From: Chloroflexota bacterium
GTDB taxonomy: Bacteria; Chloroflexota; Dehalococcoidia; Lucifugimonadales; SAR202-VII-2
Direction: 5' to 3'
Length of the DNA stretch: 37,342 bases
Assembly: GCA_003228115.1 (NCBI GenBank)
Contig: QEVV01000012.1
Coordinates: 1-37,342 of the forward strand
Position 1 is the first letter of the stretch. Each line of letters begins with the position of its first letter. The notes beneath the pieces were generated by a model. That model was not told the DNA's origin. It searched no databases and saw nothing but the letters and a program-made list of their open reading frames with translations. Shown piece after piece: positions 26,397 to 35,191 of the stretch. Both the position numbers and the translations under genes were made by a program.

Positions 26397-27239
26397 CTAG
26401 GCCGGATAAATGGCCTTCGACTCAAGCTGCGGCCATGCGGCTGGTGCGCTAGCCTTCTCCATTCTCTCAGCGAGTGGCAGGCTCTCGTCCCATTCGTAGG
26501 CGATGAAGCGGCGCCCGTTAATGCCATCCGACTGCTCAGAAGCCAGCCAAATAACGGGAATCATCATGACGTCTGGCTGGATCAACTTCTGCCGATCGAA
26601 GTGCGTGTCAGGAGGCAACAGGTTGGTGTTCACCGGACCACCCGGTACCAGAACGTTGGCCGTGACGCCCGTGCCCTCCATATCCTGAGCCATTGTGGCA
26701 ACCAGCGCTTCATGCCCTGCCTTGGACGGGCCGTACGGAGACATGGACACGCGGATCATGGTGTCCAGGCTGGTGGTGACGCCGATAATGCGGCCCCACT
26801 TCTGCTCTAACAAATGAGGCATTGCGGCCCTGGTCATATAGAAGGGACCGCTGAAGTTGACGGCGACGACTCTGGCCCACCCGGCAGGGGTTACCGTCCA
26901 AAAAGGCTCGAAGGTCGTGGAGCTTGCCCCAACGTTGAGTTGGTTAGTGCCTGCATTGTTGATCAGGACGTGAAGCCCCCCAAACTCGCTCAGGGTCGTT
27001 GCCACCACGCGTTCTGCGTCCTCAGGGCTTGTCACATCGGCCACAATGGTCTTGAGTGCGGCGTCGGGGACGTTGCTGCGAACGAACGCCTCTGTGTCGT
27101 CCAATCCCTTGCCATCAATGTCCATCATGGCAACCTTGGCCCCAGCCCTCGCCAAGGATAGGCTCATGGACCTGCCCATTCCCACGGGACTTCCTGCACC
27201 GGTGACAATAACAACCTTTCCCGTCAATTCGTTAGCCAT
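26397..27239 (-). CDS. SDR family oxidoreductase
   Basis: A classical short-chain dehydrogenase of 280 residues. It has the cofactor loop TGAGSPVGMGRSMS, an acidic MMDIDGKG after strand two favouring NAD(H), NNAGTNQ, and Tyr-x3-Lys in SPYGPSKAGHEAL. Extra residues after the cofactor loop and a C-terminal extension distinguish it from the shorter SDR at 14458. Substrate unknown. ATG 27239 has AGGAG about five bases upstream. It converges on the pseudouridine synthase and no terminator is evident in the 53-bp gap. Confidence 0.88.
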   Translation of the reverse strand: MANELTGKVVIVTGAGSPVGMGRSMSLSLARAGAKVAMMDIDGKGLDDTEAFVRSNVPDAALKTIVADVTSPEDAERVVATTLSEFGGLHVLINNAGTNQLNVGASSTTFEPFWTVTPAGWARVVAVNFSGPFYMTRAAMPHLLEQKWGRIIGVTTSLDTMIRVSMSPYGPSKAGHEALVATMAQDMEGTGVTANVLVPGGPVNTNLLPPDTHFDRQKLIQPDVMMIPVIWLASEQSDGINGRRFIAYEWDESLPLAERMEKASAPAAWPQLESKAIYPA

Positions 27240-27410
27240 GTTTTCTCCTGTTTGGGGCTGACATTCTTATATCGAGAAGCTTCAAGCCCGTGAAGCTCGA
27301 CGCGGAGAATAACAGACCATCATCGAACCTGACACCCACCGAGGCATAGCGAGGCAGCAAAATAAAATCTGCATGGCGTTGTCACCAACCAGCATCCTGC
27401 GAAACGCAGA

Positions 27411-28151
27411 CTATTCAAATAGAATGCGTCGGCGCTTGGGCCGATCTGCGTAACGAACCCCAAACCTGCTGATCGCCGTATCCCGGATAATCTTTGCTGC
27501 CTCCGCAGGCGAGTCGGTGACAATGAGTCGTTCTAGGTCGGCAAGGTCGATAGTGCCCTCTCTGACCAGGGTATCTCGCATGAAAGCCAGCATTGGGCCC
27601 CAGAAAGACGACCCCATCAGCACGATGGGGAAATCCTTGATCTTGCCTGTTTGAATTAGCGTGGCGGCCTCGAAGATCTCGTCAAGAGTCCCGAATCCAC
27701 CAGGCAGGGCGACGAAAGCGAATGAGTACTTGACCAGCATCACCTTGCGTATGAAGAAGTAGCGGAACTCGACGGAAGTATCTAGGTACGGGCTGACCGC
27801 CTCCTCTGTGGGAAGCTGGATGGTGCAGCCTACGGTAGGCCCCCCAGCCTCCTTCGCCCCTCTGCTTGCAGCCTCCATGACTCCTGGCCCTCCACCAGTC
27901 ATAACCGTAAAACCAGCCTTGGCCAACTCCATCCCCACCTGGCGCGCTAGGTCGTAAAAGGGATGGGTTTCAGGAAACCGGGCTGAGCCAAAAACGGTTA
28001 CGCAAGGGCCCACGAAGTGAAGCGCTCGGAACCCCCGAATCATGTCGAAGACGGTGCGGGCAGCTTGCTTGAGCCCACCGGTGCGGGGCTCAGGACCCTC
28101 CAGCAAGGCTACCTCAGTTGAATGAGAGGAAGAAGCGGCAGGAGCGGGCAT
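27411..28151 (-). CDS. LOG family protein (TIGR00730-like)
   Basis: LOG proteins release the base from cytokinin-type nucleoside monophosphates, and in bacteria hydrolyse nucleotide 5'-monophosphates; older annotations call them lysine decarboxylases. The 246-residue protein has both signatures, MTGGGPGVMEAASRGA and ALPGGFGTLDEIFEA, and an N-terminal extension of about 50 residues before FVGPCVTVFGSAR. The last residues are basic (RPKRRR). AAGGA precedes ATG 28151. It lies downstream of the ABC-F gene on the same strand with a 172-bp gap, in which I see no gene. Confidence 0.88.
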   Translation of the reverse strand: MPAPAASSSHSTEVALLEGPEPRTGGLKQAARTVFDMIRGFRALHFVGPCVTVFGSARFPETHPFYDLARQVGMELAKAGFTVMTGGGPGVMEAASRGAKEAGGPTVGCTIQLPTEEAVSPYLDTSVEFRYFFIRKVMLVKYSFAFVALPGGFGTLDEIFEAATLIQTGKIKDFPIVLMGSSFWGPMLAFMRDTLVREGTIDLADLERLIVTDSPAEAAKIIRDTAISRFGVRYADRPKRRRILFE

Positions 28152-28323
28152 AAGGATCCTTTGCTAAAAGATTGGTTTTCATCGAGCAAGGTGCTGCATT
28201 CCCCCGTTCGAAGCCAGCCGAAATCCTCCAGGCATAGAGAACGGCAAGGAACCAGCCTGCGAGCTTGAGGGGAAATCGGAAGCGGAGGGGAAACTTCTGG
28301 GCGAATTGGGTAGCTGCTGTCGC

Positions 28324-30270
28324 CTAGCTGGCTTCAAGCTCGGCGAGTTGATCGCCAACTTTCTCTGCCTCAAGTGTTAGCCCTTCCCACTCCTCCCAGA
28401 GTGCCTGAGTCTCTGTCTTGAGGACCCGGTGCTCCTCCCCCGAGAGCGCAACCTGAATCCGGTCCTCAAAGTAGGCGGGATTCGAAAAGAACGCCTCTAA
28501 CTTTGCTATCTGGGCCTCTTGGGCCACCAGCCTGGCATCGACTTCCTTTATCCTGCCTGCAAGCCTGCGAGCCTCTTTGCTCAGAGTGCGCTTGAAATCA
28601 TTTTCAGCGCCTTTTGCTTTTCCGAAGCCCTTCTTTGCCCCGTTGCTTCTGCCGTTCGTCTTCGCGTTTTCCGCTTCCTTTTGTTCCAGGTAGTTGTCGT
28701 AGTCGCCTGGGAACAAGACCGGCCGGCCGCTATTGATCTCGATGATCTTGGTGGCGACCTGGCGGATTAGCGTCCGGTCATGGGTTATGAAGCAGAGGGT
28801 GCCGCTGTAGTCGCTGAGAGCATCAGCAAGACTTTCTCTGGAGGCAATGTCGAGGTGGTTCGTCGGCTCGTCCATGAGTAGCAAGTTGCTTCGCTGAACC
28901 AACATCTTGGCCAAGGCCACTCGCGCCTTCTCGCCCCCAGACAACACCGCTATGTGTTTGCGCACATCGTCGCCACTGAAAAGAAAGCCACCAAGGATAT
29001 TCCGCAGGCTGTTATCCGACTGTTCAGGCGCAACCTGACGAAGCTCGTCGATCATCATGTTGGCGGGGTTTAGAAGCTCAAGCACATGCTGGGCGTAATA
29101 GCCCGTGGTTACGTTGTAGCCAAGCTTCCTTTCGCCCTCTTCAAAGGGTAAGACACCAGCAAGAATCTTGAGCACCGTGGTCTTGCCAGCGCCATTGGGC
29201 CCCACCAGAGCCACCCTATCCCCGCGCGTCAGAGTCAAATTGAGGCCGCGATAGACAGCAAGGTCACCGTAGGACTTGCTGACATTGATAAGGCGAATGG
29301 CCTCTATGCCGCTACGGGCTGGCTCTGGAAAAGCAAAATGAACTCGCTTGGTCGCTCTTGGTAGCTGAACTCGCTGCACCTTTTCAAGCTGCTTCACGCG
29401 GCTTTGCACCTGACGGGCCTTGGTGGCCTTGTAGCGAAAGCGCTCGATGAAGCGCTCTTGCCTCTCTACCTCTCGATCCTGCCTGGCCGCAGTTGCCTGT
29501 TTGACCTCGAGAGAAAGCGCCCGGGCAACAAGATAGTCATCATAGCCACCCCTGAGGACAACGGTCTCACCCGGCTCGATTGCGAGCACCATAGTTGCTA
29601 CCTGGTTGAGAAACGCCCGATCGTGGGAGGTTACAATCGCTGCTCCCCGAAATGACTTGAGATACTTCTCGAACCAGAGGTTTGCATCAAGATCCAGGTG
29701 GTTGGTTGGCTCGTCCAAGAGCAATACATCGGGGTCGGTAAACAGTAGCCTTCCCAATGCTGCACGCATGAGCCAACCACCGCTGAACTCGCGGAGAGGC
29801 CGCGAGAAGTCCGCTTCCTTGAAGCCCAATCCAGAAAGGATTGCCTTGGCCTCGTGATCCCTGAACCCTCCGCCGGCTGCCTCCAGTTCCATATCTAGCT
29901 GACTGAGTTGCCGCAAGGTCTCACCTTGGCCGCTGGAGCCACTCTCCAACGAAAGAGCTTCATGAGCGGCGGCGATCTTGTTGCTGAGTTCAATAACCTC
30001 TGTCGACGCCTCAACCACGTCTTGAAGCAGAGTCTTGGCGGAAACCTGGTCAACTTCTTGCCTGAGGTACCCCACCGTCGCATCCCGTTGCCTGGATATG
30101 CGCCCAGTTTCCGGGGCGGCATCACCAGCTAGGATGTCCAAAAGGGTGGTCTTGCCGGAACCGTTGGGGCCTATGAGGGCAATGCGGTCCCCTGCCAGGA
30201 CATTGAGGTTAAGGCCACTAAAAAGGACTCTGTCTCCGAAAGCTTTGCTAACATTGGTGGCGTTGAGCAT
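28324..30270 (-). CDS. ABC-F family ATPase (ribosome-associated)
   Basis: ABC-F proteins lack membrane segments and act on the ribosome, in translation control or antibiotic protection. The 648-residue protein has two ATPase domains. The first has GPNGSGKTT near residue 35, signature [11 protein letters not shown] and Walker [13 protein letters not shown]. The second has GPNGAGKTT near 355, [11 protein letters not shown] and [12 protein letters not shown]. The arginine-rich linker between them (about 250-320) is the part that reaches the tRNA site. A lysine-rich segment and a C-terminal coiled coil (about 545-648) resemble Uup-type proteins. No Shine-Dalgarno is visible at ATG 30270. No resistance gene context is seen, so housekeeping is more likely. 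Confidence 0.93.
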   Translation of the reverse strand: MLNATNVSKAFGDRVLFSGLNLNVLAGDRIALIGPNGSGKTTLLDILAGDAAPETGRISRQRDATVGYLRQEVDQVSAKTLLQDVVEASTEVIELSNKIAAAHEALSLESGSSGQGETLRQLSQLDMELEAAGGGFRDHEAKAILSGLGFKEADFSRPLREFSGGWLMRAALGRLLFTDPDVLLLDEPTNHLDLDANLWFEKYLKSFRGAAIVTSHDRAFLNQVATMVLAIEPGETVVLRGGYDDYLVARALSLEVKQATAARQDREVERQERFIERFRYKATKARQVQSRVKQLEKVQRVQLPRATKRVHFAFPEPARSGIEAIRLINVSKSYGDLAVYRGLNLTLTRGDRVALVGPNGAGKTTVLKILAGVLPFEEGERKLGYNVTTGYYAQHVLELLNPANMMIDELRQVAPEQSDNSLRNILGGFLFSGDDVRKHIAVLSGGEKARVALAKMLVQRSNLLLMDEPTNHLDIASRESLADALSDYSGTLCFITHDRTLIRQVATKIIEINSGRPVLFPGDYDNYLEQKEAENAKTNGRSNGAKKGFGKAKGAENDFKRTLSKEARRLAGRIKEVDARLVAQEAQIAKLEAFFSNPAYFEDRIQVALSGEEHRVLKTETQALWEEWEGLTLEAEKVGDQLAELEAS

Positions 30271-30333
30271 ATTGACTCATAGAGCTAGGGTTGACCCCGA
30301 GCTACTTAAACTTTGATATAGACCTTCCGCAAG

Positions 30334-30369
30334 AAGCGAGGCCCCCAGGCAGTCCCAAGGGCCTCGCTT
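30334..30369 (-). terminator. terminator hairpin downstream of tRNA-Thr
   Basis: An exact 11-bp stem (AAGCGAGGCCC with GGGCCTCGCTT) encloses a 14-base loop, with short T-runs on both sides. It lies 14 bp beyond the tRNA 3' end on its strand, and before the ABC-F gene. Confidence 0.7.
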
Positions 30370-30382
30370 TGTACTTGGAAAC

Positions 30383-30457
30383 TGGAGCCACCGGGGGGAT
30401 TCGAACCCACGGCCTGCGGTTTACGAAACCGCTGCTCTACCACTGAGCTACGGTGGC
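30383..30457 (-). tRNA. tRNA-Thr (anticodon CGT)
   Basis: Read on the minus strand the gene folds fully. The acceptor GCCACCG pairs with CGGTGGC, the D arm is GCTC...GAGC, the anticodon stem GCGGT/ACCGC carries loop TTCGTAA with CGT at the anticodon (complement at 30423-30425), and the T arm is GTGGG TTCGAAT CCCCC. The CCA end is encoded. The tRNA is complete. The integrase gene ends 73 bp beyond its 5' end, so the element junction is probably next to it, on the less usual side. Confidence 0.95.
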
Positions 30458-30502
30458 TTGTAGTCACGATTCGGTCTCTGCTATGTGATGTCGAGAGCCG
30501 TT

Positions 30503-30526
30503 TGACAGCAAATCTGACAGCAACCC
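30503..30526. repeat. 12-bp direct repeats between tRNA-Thr and the integrase
   Basis: TGACAGCAAATC is followed directly by TGACAGCAACCC. Short direct repeats beside an integrase gene are often arm-type binding sites of the recombinase near an attachment site. This role is inferred from position only. Confidence 0.4.
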
Positions 30527-30530
30527 AGCT

Positions 30531-31664
30531 TCAACCCTCTCCCCACAGCACGTTGGTGATGCGCTGCGCAGCGTCCTTCTGATACTCCGGGGCGATGTGT
30601 GCGTAAATGCGCATGGTCGTACTAATATCGGCGTGCCCCAGCATCTCCATGGCGACTCTGGGGGGAACCCCCATTGCGGCTAAGAGACTGGCGGCGCCGT
30701 GCCTAAGATCATGGTAACGCATTTTAGGCAGCCCTTCCAATTTTAGCAGTGCTCGGAAACGCCGACCTACATGGAAGCCGCTTAGAGGGTCACCGCCTCT
30801 GTTAGTGAAGACGAGGTTTCCCCATTGGCCCCCCTGCCAGTCCCCACCCATCATCAAGCGTTCTTCTGCCTGGCGAGCCCGGTGCTCCCGCAACGATTTC
30901 ACGACCGGGTCAGGAACTGTGATGGTTCGTCGGGAACTCCTGGTTTTGGGTTCCATGAACTTCCAATCCTTCTCAATACGCTGCAACGTCCGCTGGATGG
31001 AAATGGAGGCTGTTTCAAGATCCACGTCCGTCCACCTGAGGGCTAGTGCCTCACCTTGGCGAAGGCCACAGGCTAGGGCGACAGTGAATAGCGCCTCTAG
31101 GCGATCCCCACGCATGGCCTCCAAGATAGCCTTGGCCTGAGCCTGGGTGATGGGTTGGTATTCACGCTCTGGGACGCGAGGGGCACTGGCCAGCGATGCG
31201 ACGTTGCGACCTACATGGCCGTCCCGCATTGCGGCGTTGAGAGCTGTGCGAAGGACTGCCCGATGGTGGGCTACAGACCTGGGACTTTGACCGGAAGCTA
31301 GTGCATCCCTAATAGCTCGGTCCACGTCAGCTGGGGTGAGTTGGGACAGCACCTTGCGACCTAGGCGCGGAATCAGGTGGTACTTAGCAATTTCACGGTA
31401 GCGAATCAGGGTGCGCGGCCTAACTCGGGTGCTGGCAATTTCAAGCCAATTCTCCAACCACGAACCAACTCGAAGGCGTAGGCCCCCAAGAGGTAAGCCG
31501 GCGCTCACTTTATTTTGCGCTTCCTTGAGCTTGTCGCTGGCCTCCAGTCGCGTGCGACCGTAATAGCTCCTACGATTGCCGTCGGACAGGGTGATGCTAG
31601 CGGCCCACCGGCCATCCTTCCTCTGGTAAATACTGCCTTCGCTATTTCCTCGTCGCTTTGCCAT
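30531..31664 (-). CDS. tyrosine recombinase (phage-type integrase)
   Basis: The enzyme cuts and rejoins DNA at attachment sites to insert or excise the element. The 377-residue protein has an N-terminal arm-binding domain (GSIYQRKDGRWAASITLSDG, residues 10-29), a core-binding domain to about 165, and a catalytic domain with Arg202 in CGLRQGEAL, His318 and Arg321 in YHDLRHG, His344 in LGHADIS and nucleophile Tyr354 in RIYAHI. All key residues are intact, so it is probably active. ATG 31664 has AGGAGG six bases upstream and overlaps the preceding gene by 23 bases, so the two are coupled. Confidence 0.95.
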   Translation of the reverse strand: MAKRRGNSEGSIYQRKDGRWAASITLSDGNRRSYYGRTRLEASDKLKEAQNKVSAGLPLGGLRLRVGSWLENWLEIASTRVRPRTLIRYREIAKYHLIPRLGRKVLSQLTPADVDRAIRDALASGQSPRSVAHHRAVLRTALNAAMRDGHVGRNVASLASAPRVPEREYQPITQAQAKAILEAMRGDRLEALFTVALACGLRQGEALALRWTDVDLETASISIQRTLQRIEKDWKFMEPKTRSSRRTITVPDPVVKSLREHRARQAEERLMMGGDWQGGQWGNLVFTNRGGDPLSGFHVGRRFRALLKLEGLPKMRYHDLRHGAASLLAAMGVPPRVAMEMLGHADISTTMRIYAHIAPEYQKDAAQRITNVLWGEG

Positions 31665-32499
31665 CGCTTTCCTCCTGTGTGGTCTCGCGCCCCATTAACG
31701 CGTTCCTCCATTCATCAGCCTCCTCTTTACTGATTTCCCCTATTAACTGCAAGCGGTTGATAAGGGCGCCCGTCTGTTGGAGGGGCCATAGACCGCCGGT
31801 GGTTGTGGTAAGACCGGTGAGATCCGACGTTTGCTGTACCTCTTGGAACCCGGCCGACACCGTCATTCGCGGAACTAGCTGCGCCTCGACTGCCTTGATG
31901 TAGAGGGCCTTGCGCTCCTTATATTCGTCGTGCTTGGGACCAACGCCCACCAAGGATAGCCACCCGTCGATGACGTCTGTCTGCATGGGAGGGTGGCTAG
32001 GTAGCAGGTCGTGGGCCATCTCGGCCTGGTCGTAGGCCCGCGCCATCTCCAATGCGATTATTGGGGGAAGATCGGGCGCTACAAGGTGGACCCGCCAGCA
32101 CCAGCGAGCGAGTCGATTCGTAAACTTGGAAAAACTTTGAAGGGACTCTATATCGACGCGCCCCTCCCCAACGAGGTCTATGTAACCCTTTATTCGTGCG
32201 GCATCGCACCTCCCGACCCATTCCCCCGCCTCCCAAGGAATCCCCGCCTTTTCGAGCTGGTGCCACTGAAAGGGCAGTTCACGATCCCTAATAGCCTCAA
32301 CTTCTTTTCCCCATTGGTGGACTACGTTTTGGACCGACCCGCGACTAGGCCGGTATCCGTCGTCGCCAGCCTCCTCGTCTAGCTCACGGAGGATCACGTC
32401 AATTGATGGCGGAGACCCTGGCGACCTCGCCCTTTTTTGTACAATCTTTAGCCTCACGTCGTCCGGTAGCCTTGGCCTCCCTCTCATCCGTGCCTGCAT
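31642..32499 (-). CDS. unrecognised protein coupled to the integrase
   Basis: I do not recognise this 285-residue protein. The N-terminus is basic (MRGRPRLPDDVRLKIVQKR), followed by a segment (about 30-70) that could form a DNA-binding helix-turn-helix (SIDVILRELDEE, then SRGSVQNVVHQW). The remainder is mixed, with Trp-rich helical stretches (RLARWCWRVHLVAPDLPPI) and a C-terminal acidic/polar end. It overlaps the integrase by 23 bases in the same direction, so it belongs to the integration module; a regulator or recombination accessory protein is a guess. ATG 32499 has AGAGG eight bases upstream; ATG 32487 is an alternative start. Confidence 0.75.
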   Translation of the reverse strand: MQARMRGRPRLPDDVRLKIVQKRARSPGSPPSIDVILRELDEEAGDDGYRPSRGSVQNVVHQWGKEVEAIRDRELPFQWHQLEKAGIPWEAGEWVGRCDAARIKGYIDLVGEGRVDIESLQSFSKFTNRLARWCWRVHLVAPDLPPIIALEMARAYDQAEMAHDLLPSHPPMQTDVIDGWLSLVGVGPKHDEYKERKALYIKAVEAQLVPRMTVSAGFQEVQQTSDLTGLTTTTGGLWPLQQTGALINRLQLIGEISKEEADEWRNALMGRETTQEESDGKATRK

Positions 32500-32503
32500 T
32501 TAT

Positions 32504-32554
32504 TGTACCTCTGTAGGTCTAGCTTATGTACCATAACTCATGATTGACTGTACT
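32504..32554. promoter_or_regulatory. divergent control region with TGTACC repeats
   Basis: The 99 bp between the two divergent element operons (32500-32598) contain TGTACC at 32504, TGTACC at 32527 and TGTACT at 32549, that is, spaced 23 and 22 bp, about two helical turns. This could be an operator for an element-encoded regulator. TTGACT at 32544 could be a -35 for the rightward genes, but no well-spaced -10 is visible. Confidence 0.35.
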
Positions 32555-32598
32555 TAGACGCTAATAGCGTGTCAACAGCGCATGTCTGGAGGTATGAA

Positions 32599-32787
32599 GT
32601 GAGCACGACCCCATTGCTATTGACGGAGAAAGAAGTTGGAGAGGCACTGTCCGTGAGCAGGAGCGCGCTCAGAAAGCTCTGGCGCGAGGGGCGGCTGGTA
32701 CCCCTGAAGTTAGGCCGGTCCATTCGCTACCCGGCAGGGGATGTGCGGGCCTTCGTCGAGGGCTTGATAACCGAGCAGCGCGGCTAA
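32599..32787 (+). CDS. excisionase-like helix-turn-helix protein
   Basis: This 62-residue DNA-binding protein shows the MerR-like/excisionase pattern: LLTEKEVGEALSVSRSALRK as helix-turn-helix, then LWREGRLVPLKLGRSIRYPA with the wing, and DVRAFVEGL at the end. Such proteins direct excision by bending DNA at the attachment site, or act as repressors. GTG 32599 has GGAGG six bases upstream; a longer in-frame start at 32569 lacks this. It is the first gene of the rightward replication module, nine bases ahead of the helicase gene. Confidence 0.85.
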   Translation: MSTTPLLLTEKEVGEALSVSRSALRKLWREGRLVPLKLGRSIRYPAGDVRAFVEGLITEQRG

Positions 32788-32796
32788 GGAACAGCC

Positions 32797-34146
32797 ATGA
32801 CTACGCTTCCCCCGCCGCAAGATCCACTTTGCGTTCCTGACCCCGCCACTATCGCCGAGGCTATCCCCGTCGTGGCCAATGGACCGGTTTTTGGAGACAG
32901 CAGAGCGAGTTACGGAGAGGGTTCGCCCTTCGAATGGACAATCCGGCTCTCGGAGACCGGAGCGGCCCATCGCTTTGTTGCGGAACATAAAGGGGCAATC
33001 CTTTTCGTGGCCGAGTGGAAAAATTGGTATCTCTGGACGGGTAGCCATTGGAAAGAGGACGTCGAAGGCGGCGTGTATCGCCTCCTGTGGCGCACGGTAG
33101 AGTTGTTCGTGACCGAGGCGGCAGACACCCTGAAGGAGGCTGAGGAGGCCTTCGCATTGGAGGCTTCCCAGGATAACCAAGGGCGCTTAGATATGGCGAA
33201 GGTGATGGGCAAGTTTGGGCACTCCCTGCAACAGCGGCGGGTGCAGACAAGCGTTCTCGACCTAGCCAGCCACCACAGCGAGGTTGTTACTACGTTCCGC
33301 AAGCTCAACCAAGGCATCTGGCTACTGAACACCCCAGGAACCACAGTAGACCTGAGAGACGGCTCTACGAAGGCGAACGATCCCGCCGACCTCATAACCG
33401 CCTGTACTCCGGTTCCTTATACCCCAGACGCCCCAGCGCCACGGTTTAGGCAGTTCATTGACGAGATCACGGCCGACGCCCAGGCGGAACCCCGCCCTGA
33501 TCTAGCGGACTATCTCCAACGATTACTTGGTTTGGGGATTACTGGCTCCGTGAGGGAGCACATTCTCCCTATATTCCACGGGTTCTTCGGGGCAAACGGT
33601 AAAGGGACACTCATTAACTGCGTAAGGACCGCCGCTGGGCCGGATTACGCATCCGTGGCGGCCGAAAACCTCGTCCTCCGTCCCGACGACGGCGGCGATT
33701 CTCACCCGACCAAGATAGCCGACCTCTACAACAAGCGCATTGTTGTTTCATCCGAGCTAGAGGAGAGCGCCAAGCTGGCGGAAAGCCTCATAAAGCGCCT
33801 CACCGGAGCCGATCCGCTGAAAGGCCGCAGGATGCGGCAGGATCCTTGGGAATTCGAGCCTACGCACAAGTTGTTCCTCCTGACGAACCACAGGCCGAAC
33901 GTTATCGGCACTGACGGCGGCTTGTGGCGCAGGATGCGGCTTATCCCCTTCGATCGGAGCTTTCACGGCGACAACGCCGACCCGCAACTACCAGAGAAGC
34001 TCCAGCAAGAGGCGGAAGGGATTTTGGCCTGGCTGGTACAGGGGGCCATCTTCTACTACGCCACAGGAGAGCGGCCACCCGAAGTAGTCCAAGCAGCCAC
34101 GTTGAAGTACCGGGAGGAGCAAGACGACCTGGGGCACTTCATCTAG
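32797..34146 (+). CDS. D5/P4-type SF3 helicase (phage or plasmid replication), ends at an in-frame TAG
   Basis: The protein unwinds the element's origin for replication. As read to the first stop it has 449 residues. A D5_N-like domain (about 40-230) includes FVAEWKNWYLWTGSHWKED. The SF3 ATPase follows, with Walker A FFGANGKGT near 265, motif B IVVSSELEE, motif C KLFLLTNHRPNV and the Arg-rich GLWRRMRLIPF. The archaeal-eukaryotic primase domain of full P4-type proteins is absent. The stop falls right at the junction to the C-terminal domain, DDLGHFI-TAG-ENCVLDEA. Family members usually read FLEE or FIEE here, so TAG replaces a Glu codon (GAG to TAG). The frame stays open after it to 34662. Confidence 0.88.
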   Translation: MTTLPPPQDPLCVPDPATIAEAIPVVANGPVFGDSRASYGEGSPFEWTIRLSETGAAHRFVAEHKGAILFVAEWKNWYLWTGSHWKEDVEGGVYRLLWRTVELFVTEAADTLKEAEEAFALEASQDNQGRLDMAKVMGKFGHSLQQRRVQTSVLDLASHHSEVVTTFRKLNQGIWLLNTPGTTVDLRDGSTKANDPADLITACTPVPYTPDAPAPRFRQFIDEITADAQAEPRPDLADYLQRLLGLGITGSVREHILPIFHGFFGANGKGTLINCVRTAAGPDYASVAAENLVLRPDDGGDSHPTKIADLYNKRIVVSSELEESAKLAESLIKRLTGADPLKGRRMRQDPWEFEPTHKLFLLTNHRPNVIGTDGGLWRRMRLIPFDRSFHGDNADPQLPEKLQQEAEGILAWLVQGAIFYYATGERPPEVVQAATLKYREEQDDLGHFI

Positions 34147-34662
34147 GAGAACTGCGTCTTAGACGAGGCTGCGCACGTTCAGTCGAGCAAGCTCTTCATG
34201 GCCTACAGGACATGGGCGGCGGAGCAAGGAACCATCAAGCCGTGGACACAGAAGGCTTTGTCAACCCGACTGAGTGACCGAGGCTACGAAAAGAAGGTGT
34301 CCGGAGTTGCAATATGGTACGGAATCGGACTTTTGGCACCGGAAGAGCCCACAGAGGCGGGAGGCTTGGAGGGTTTGAAACCCAATTCCAAAGCTAAACT
34401 GGAGGGTTCGGAGATTCTAGCCCCATCCTCCCCACACGTGCGCTCGCGCGCACACAGGGAGGGGGTAAGGGAAATGCCTCCGAACCCTCCAACCCTCCGG
34501 CTTGTGAACACGGCTTGCAGCTGCCTTCGTGACGCCTGGGACCAAGCTGACGTGAGCACACCGGCTTGTCCCGGCTGTGGAAAGTCAATCCGTTGCCGGG
34601 AGTGTCACGGCTGCCGACATTGCGCCGACGCCCAGCGGAGAGGAGGTGCACGAGATGGCTGA
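34147..34662 (+). pseudogene. C-terminal part of the SF3 helicase behind the in-frame TAG
   Basis: In the same frame as the helicase, 171 codons follow the TAG at 34144-34146. The first 70 (ENCVLDEAAHVQSSKLFMAY, then KPWTQKALSTRLSDRGYEKK) are the D5-type C-terminal winged-helix region that belongs to the helicase. A polar linker follows, then a Cys-rich end with three CxxC pairs (CPGC, CREC, CRHC), probably zinc-binding. An ATG at 34198 has no ribosome binding site. The frame remains free of further stops, and its end overlaps the start of the next small gene by eight bases. It is therefore either a very recent nonsense mutation, a sequence error or a readthrough product. Confidence 0.65.
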
Positions 34663-34843
34663 AAAGATGGCCCGCTTTCCACGACCCTACCCCAGCTCCA
34701 GCAGGCGAATTCTTCCTAAGAAGTTGATCGCACCAGTTAGGGCGAACGACAAGTGGGCTTGGCTTTGCCTTCTTTGCGCAGCCCCCCACAGGCCCTTGGC
34801 GGTCTGCCATCAGCCTCTTCCTCTTCACTCGGACCTTGGCTAG
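34655..34843 (+). CDS. small basic Cys-containing protein
   Basis: A 62-residue basic protein with WLCLLC and a later Cys/His (AVCHQ) that could make a small metal site. I do not recognise it. The ATG is preceded by AGAGGAGGTG, the best ribosome binding site in the element, and overlaps the end of the interrupted helicase frame, as expected for coupled genes. Function unknown. Confidence 0.5.
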   Translation: MAEKMARFPRPYPSSSRRILPKKLIAPVRANDKWAWLCLLCAAPHRPLAVCHQPLPLHSDLG

Positions 34844-34876
34844 GGTGTTCATCCCATCCTTGTCGAGGAGCCCGCT

Positions 34877-35071
34877 ATGGAACCACAGACCACTAAACTC
34901 AACATTACCTCAGAGGTCATGGCCAGAATGCGACATGCTCTTATATATAAGTTGGCCGTGTCGCAAAACACTTCGCACCGCCCGGCTAACCTGGGGGCAT
35001 CTGTACCCACCAATAGGGGCGCTTGTTCCAGTCTCCAAGGTAGCATCGCTGAGGGCGTTGTAGGCTTATAA
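34877..35071 (+). CDS. short protein sharing its N-terminus with the gene at 37109
   Basis: A 64-residue protein behind GAGGAG. Residues 1-18 (MEPQTTKLNITSEVMARM) resemble the start of the protein at the right edge of the window (MDTRPTNVTITPEVMRRG). After that the two diverge, and this protein becomes a low-similarity polar sequence, so it may be a truncated or frameshifted paralogue. Function unknown. The following 120 bp to the AT-rich gene hold nothing I can identify. Confidence 0.45.
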   Translation: MEPQTTKLNITSEVMARMRHALIYKLAVSQNTSHRPANLGASVPTNRGACSSLQGSIAEGVVGL

Positions 35072-35191
35072 GGCTGTGGTGAGGTAGGTGGGGGATATGT
35101 CTCTATGCCCACAGATTCACTAATCATCTAGAGTAAGCTATTAGGCTAGCAGGTGAATAGCGAGGATGCTCTTGGGAGAAATGATATAAGC

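Noticed and set aside
28324..30270. Antibiotic resistance from the ABC-F gene
   Set aside because: The C-terminal coiled coil and the lack of resistance context fit a housekeeping Uup-like protein better.
21407..34146. Genome-wide reassignment of TAG, suggested by two in-frame TAG codons
   Set aside because: TAG ends many intact genes here (200-1411, 1621-2928, 3702-4397, 18617-19549), so it is a normal stop; the two cases are better explained separately.
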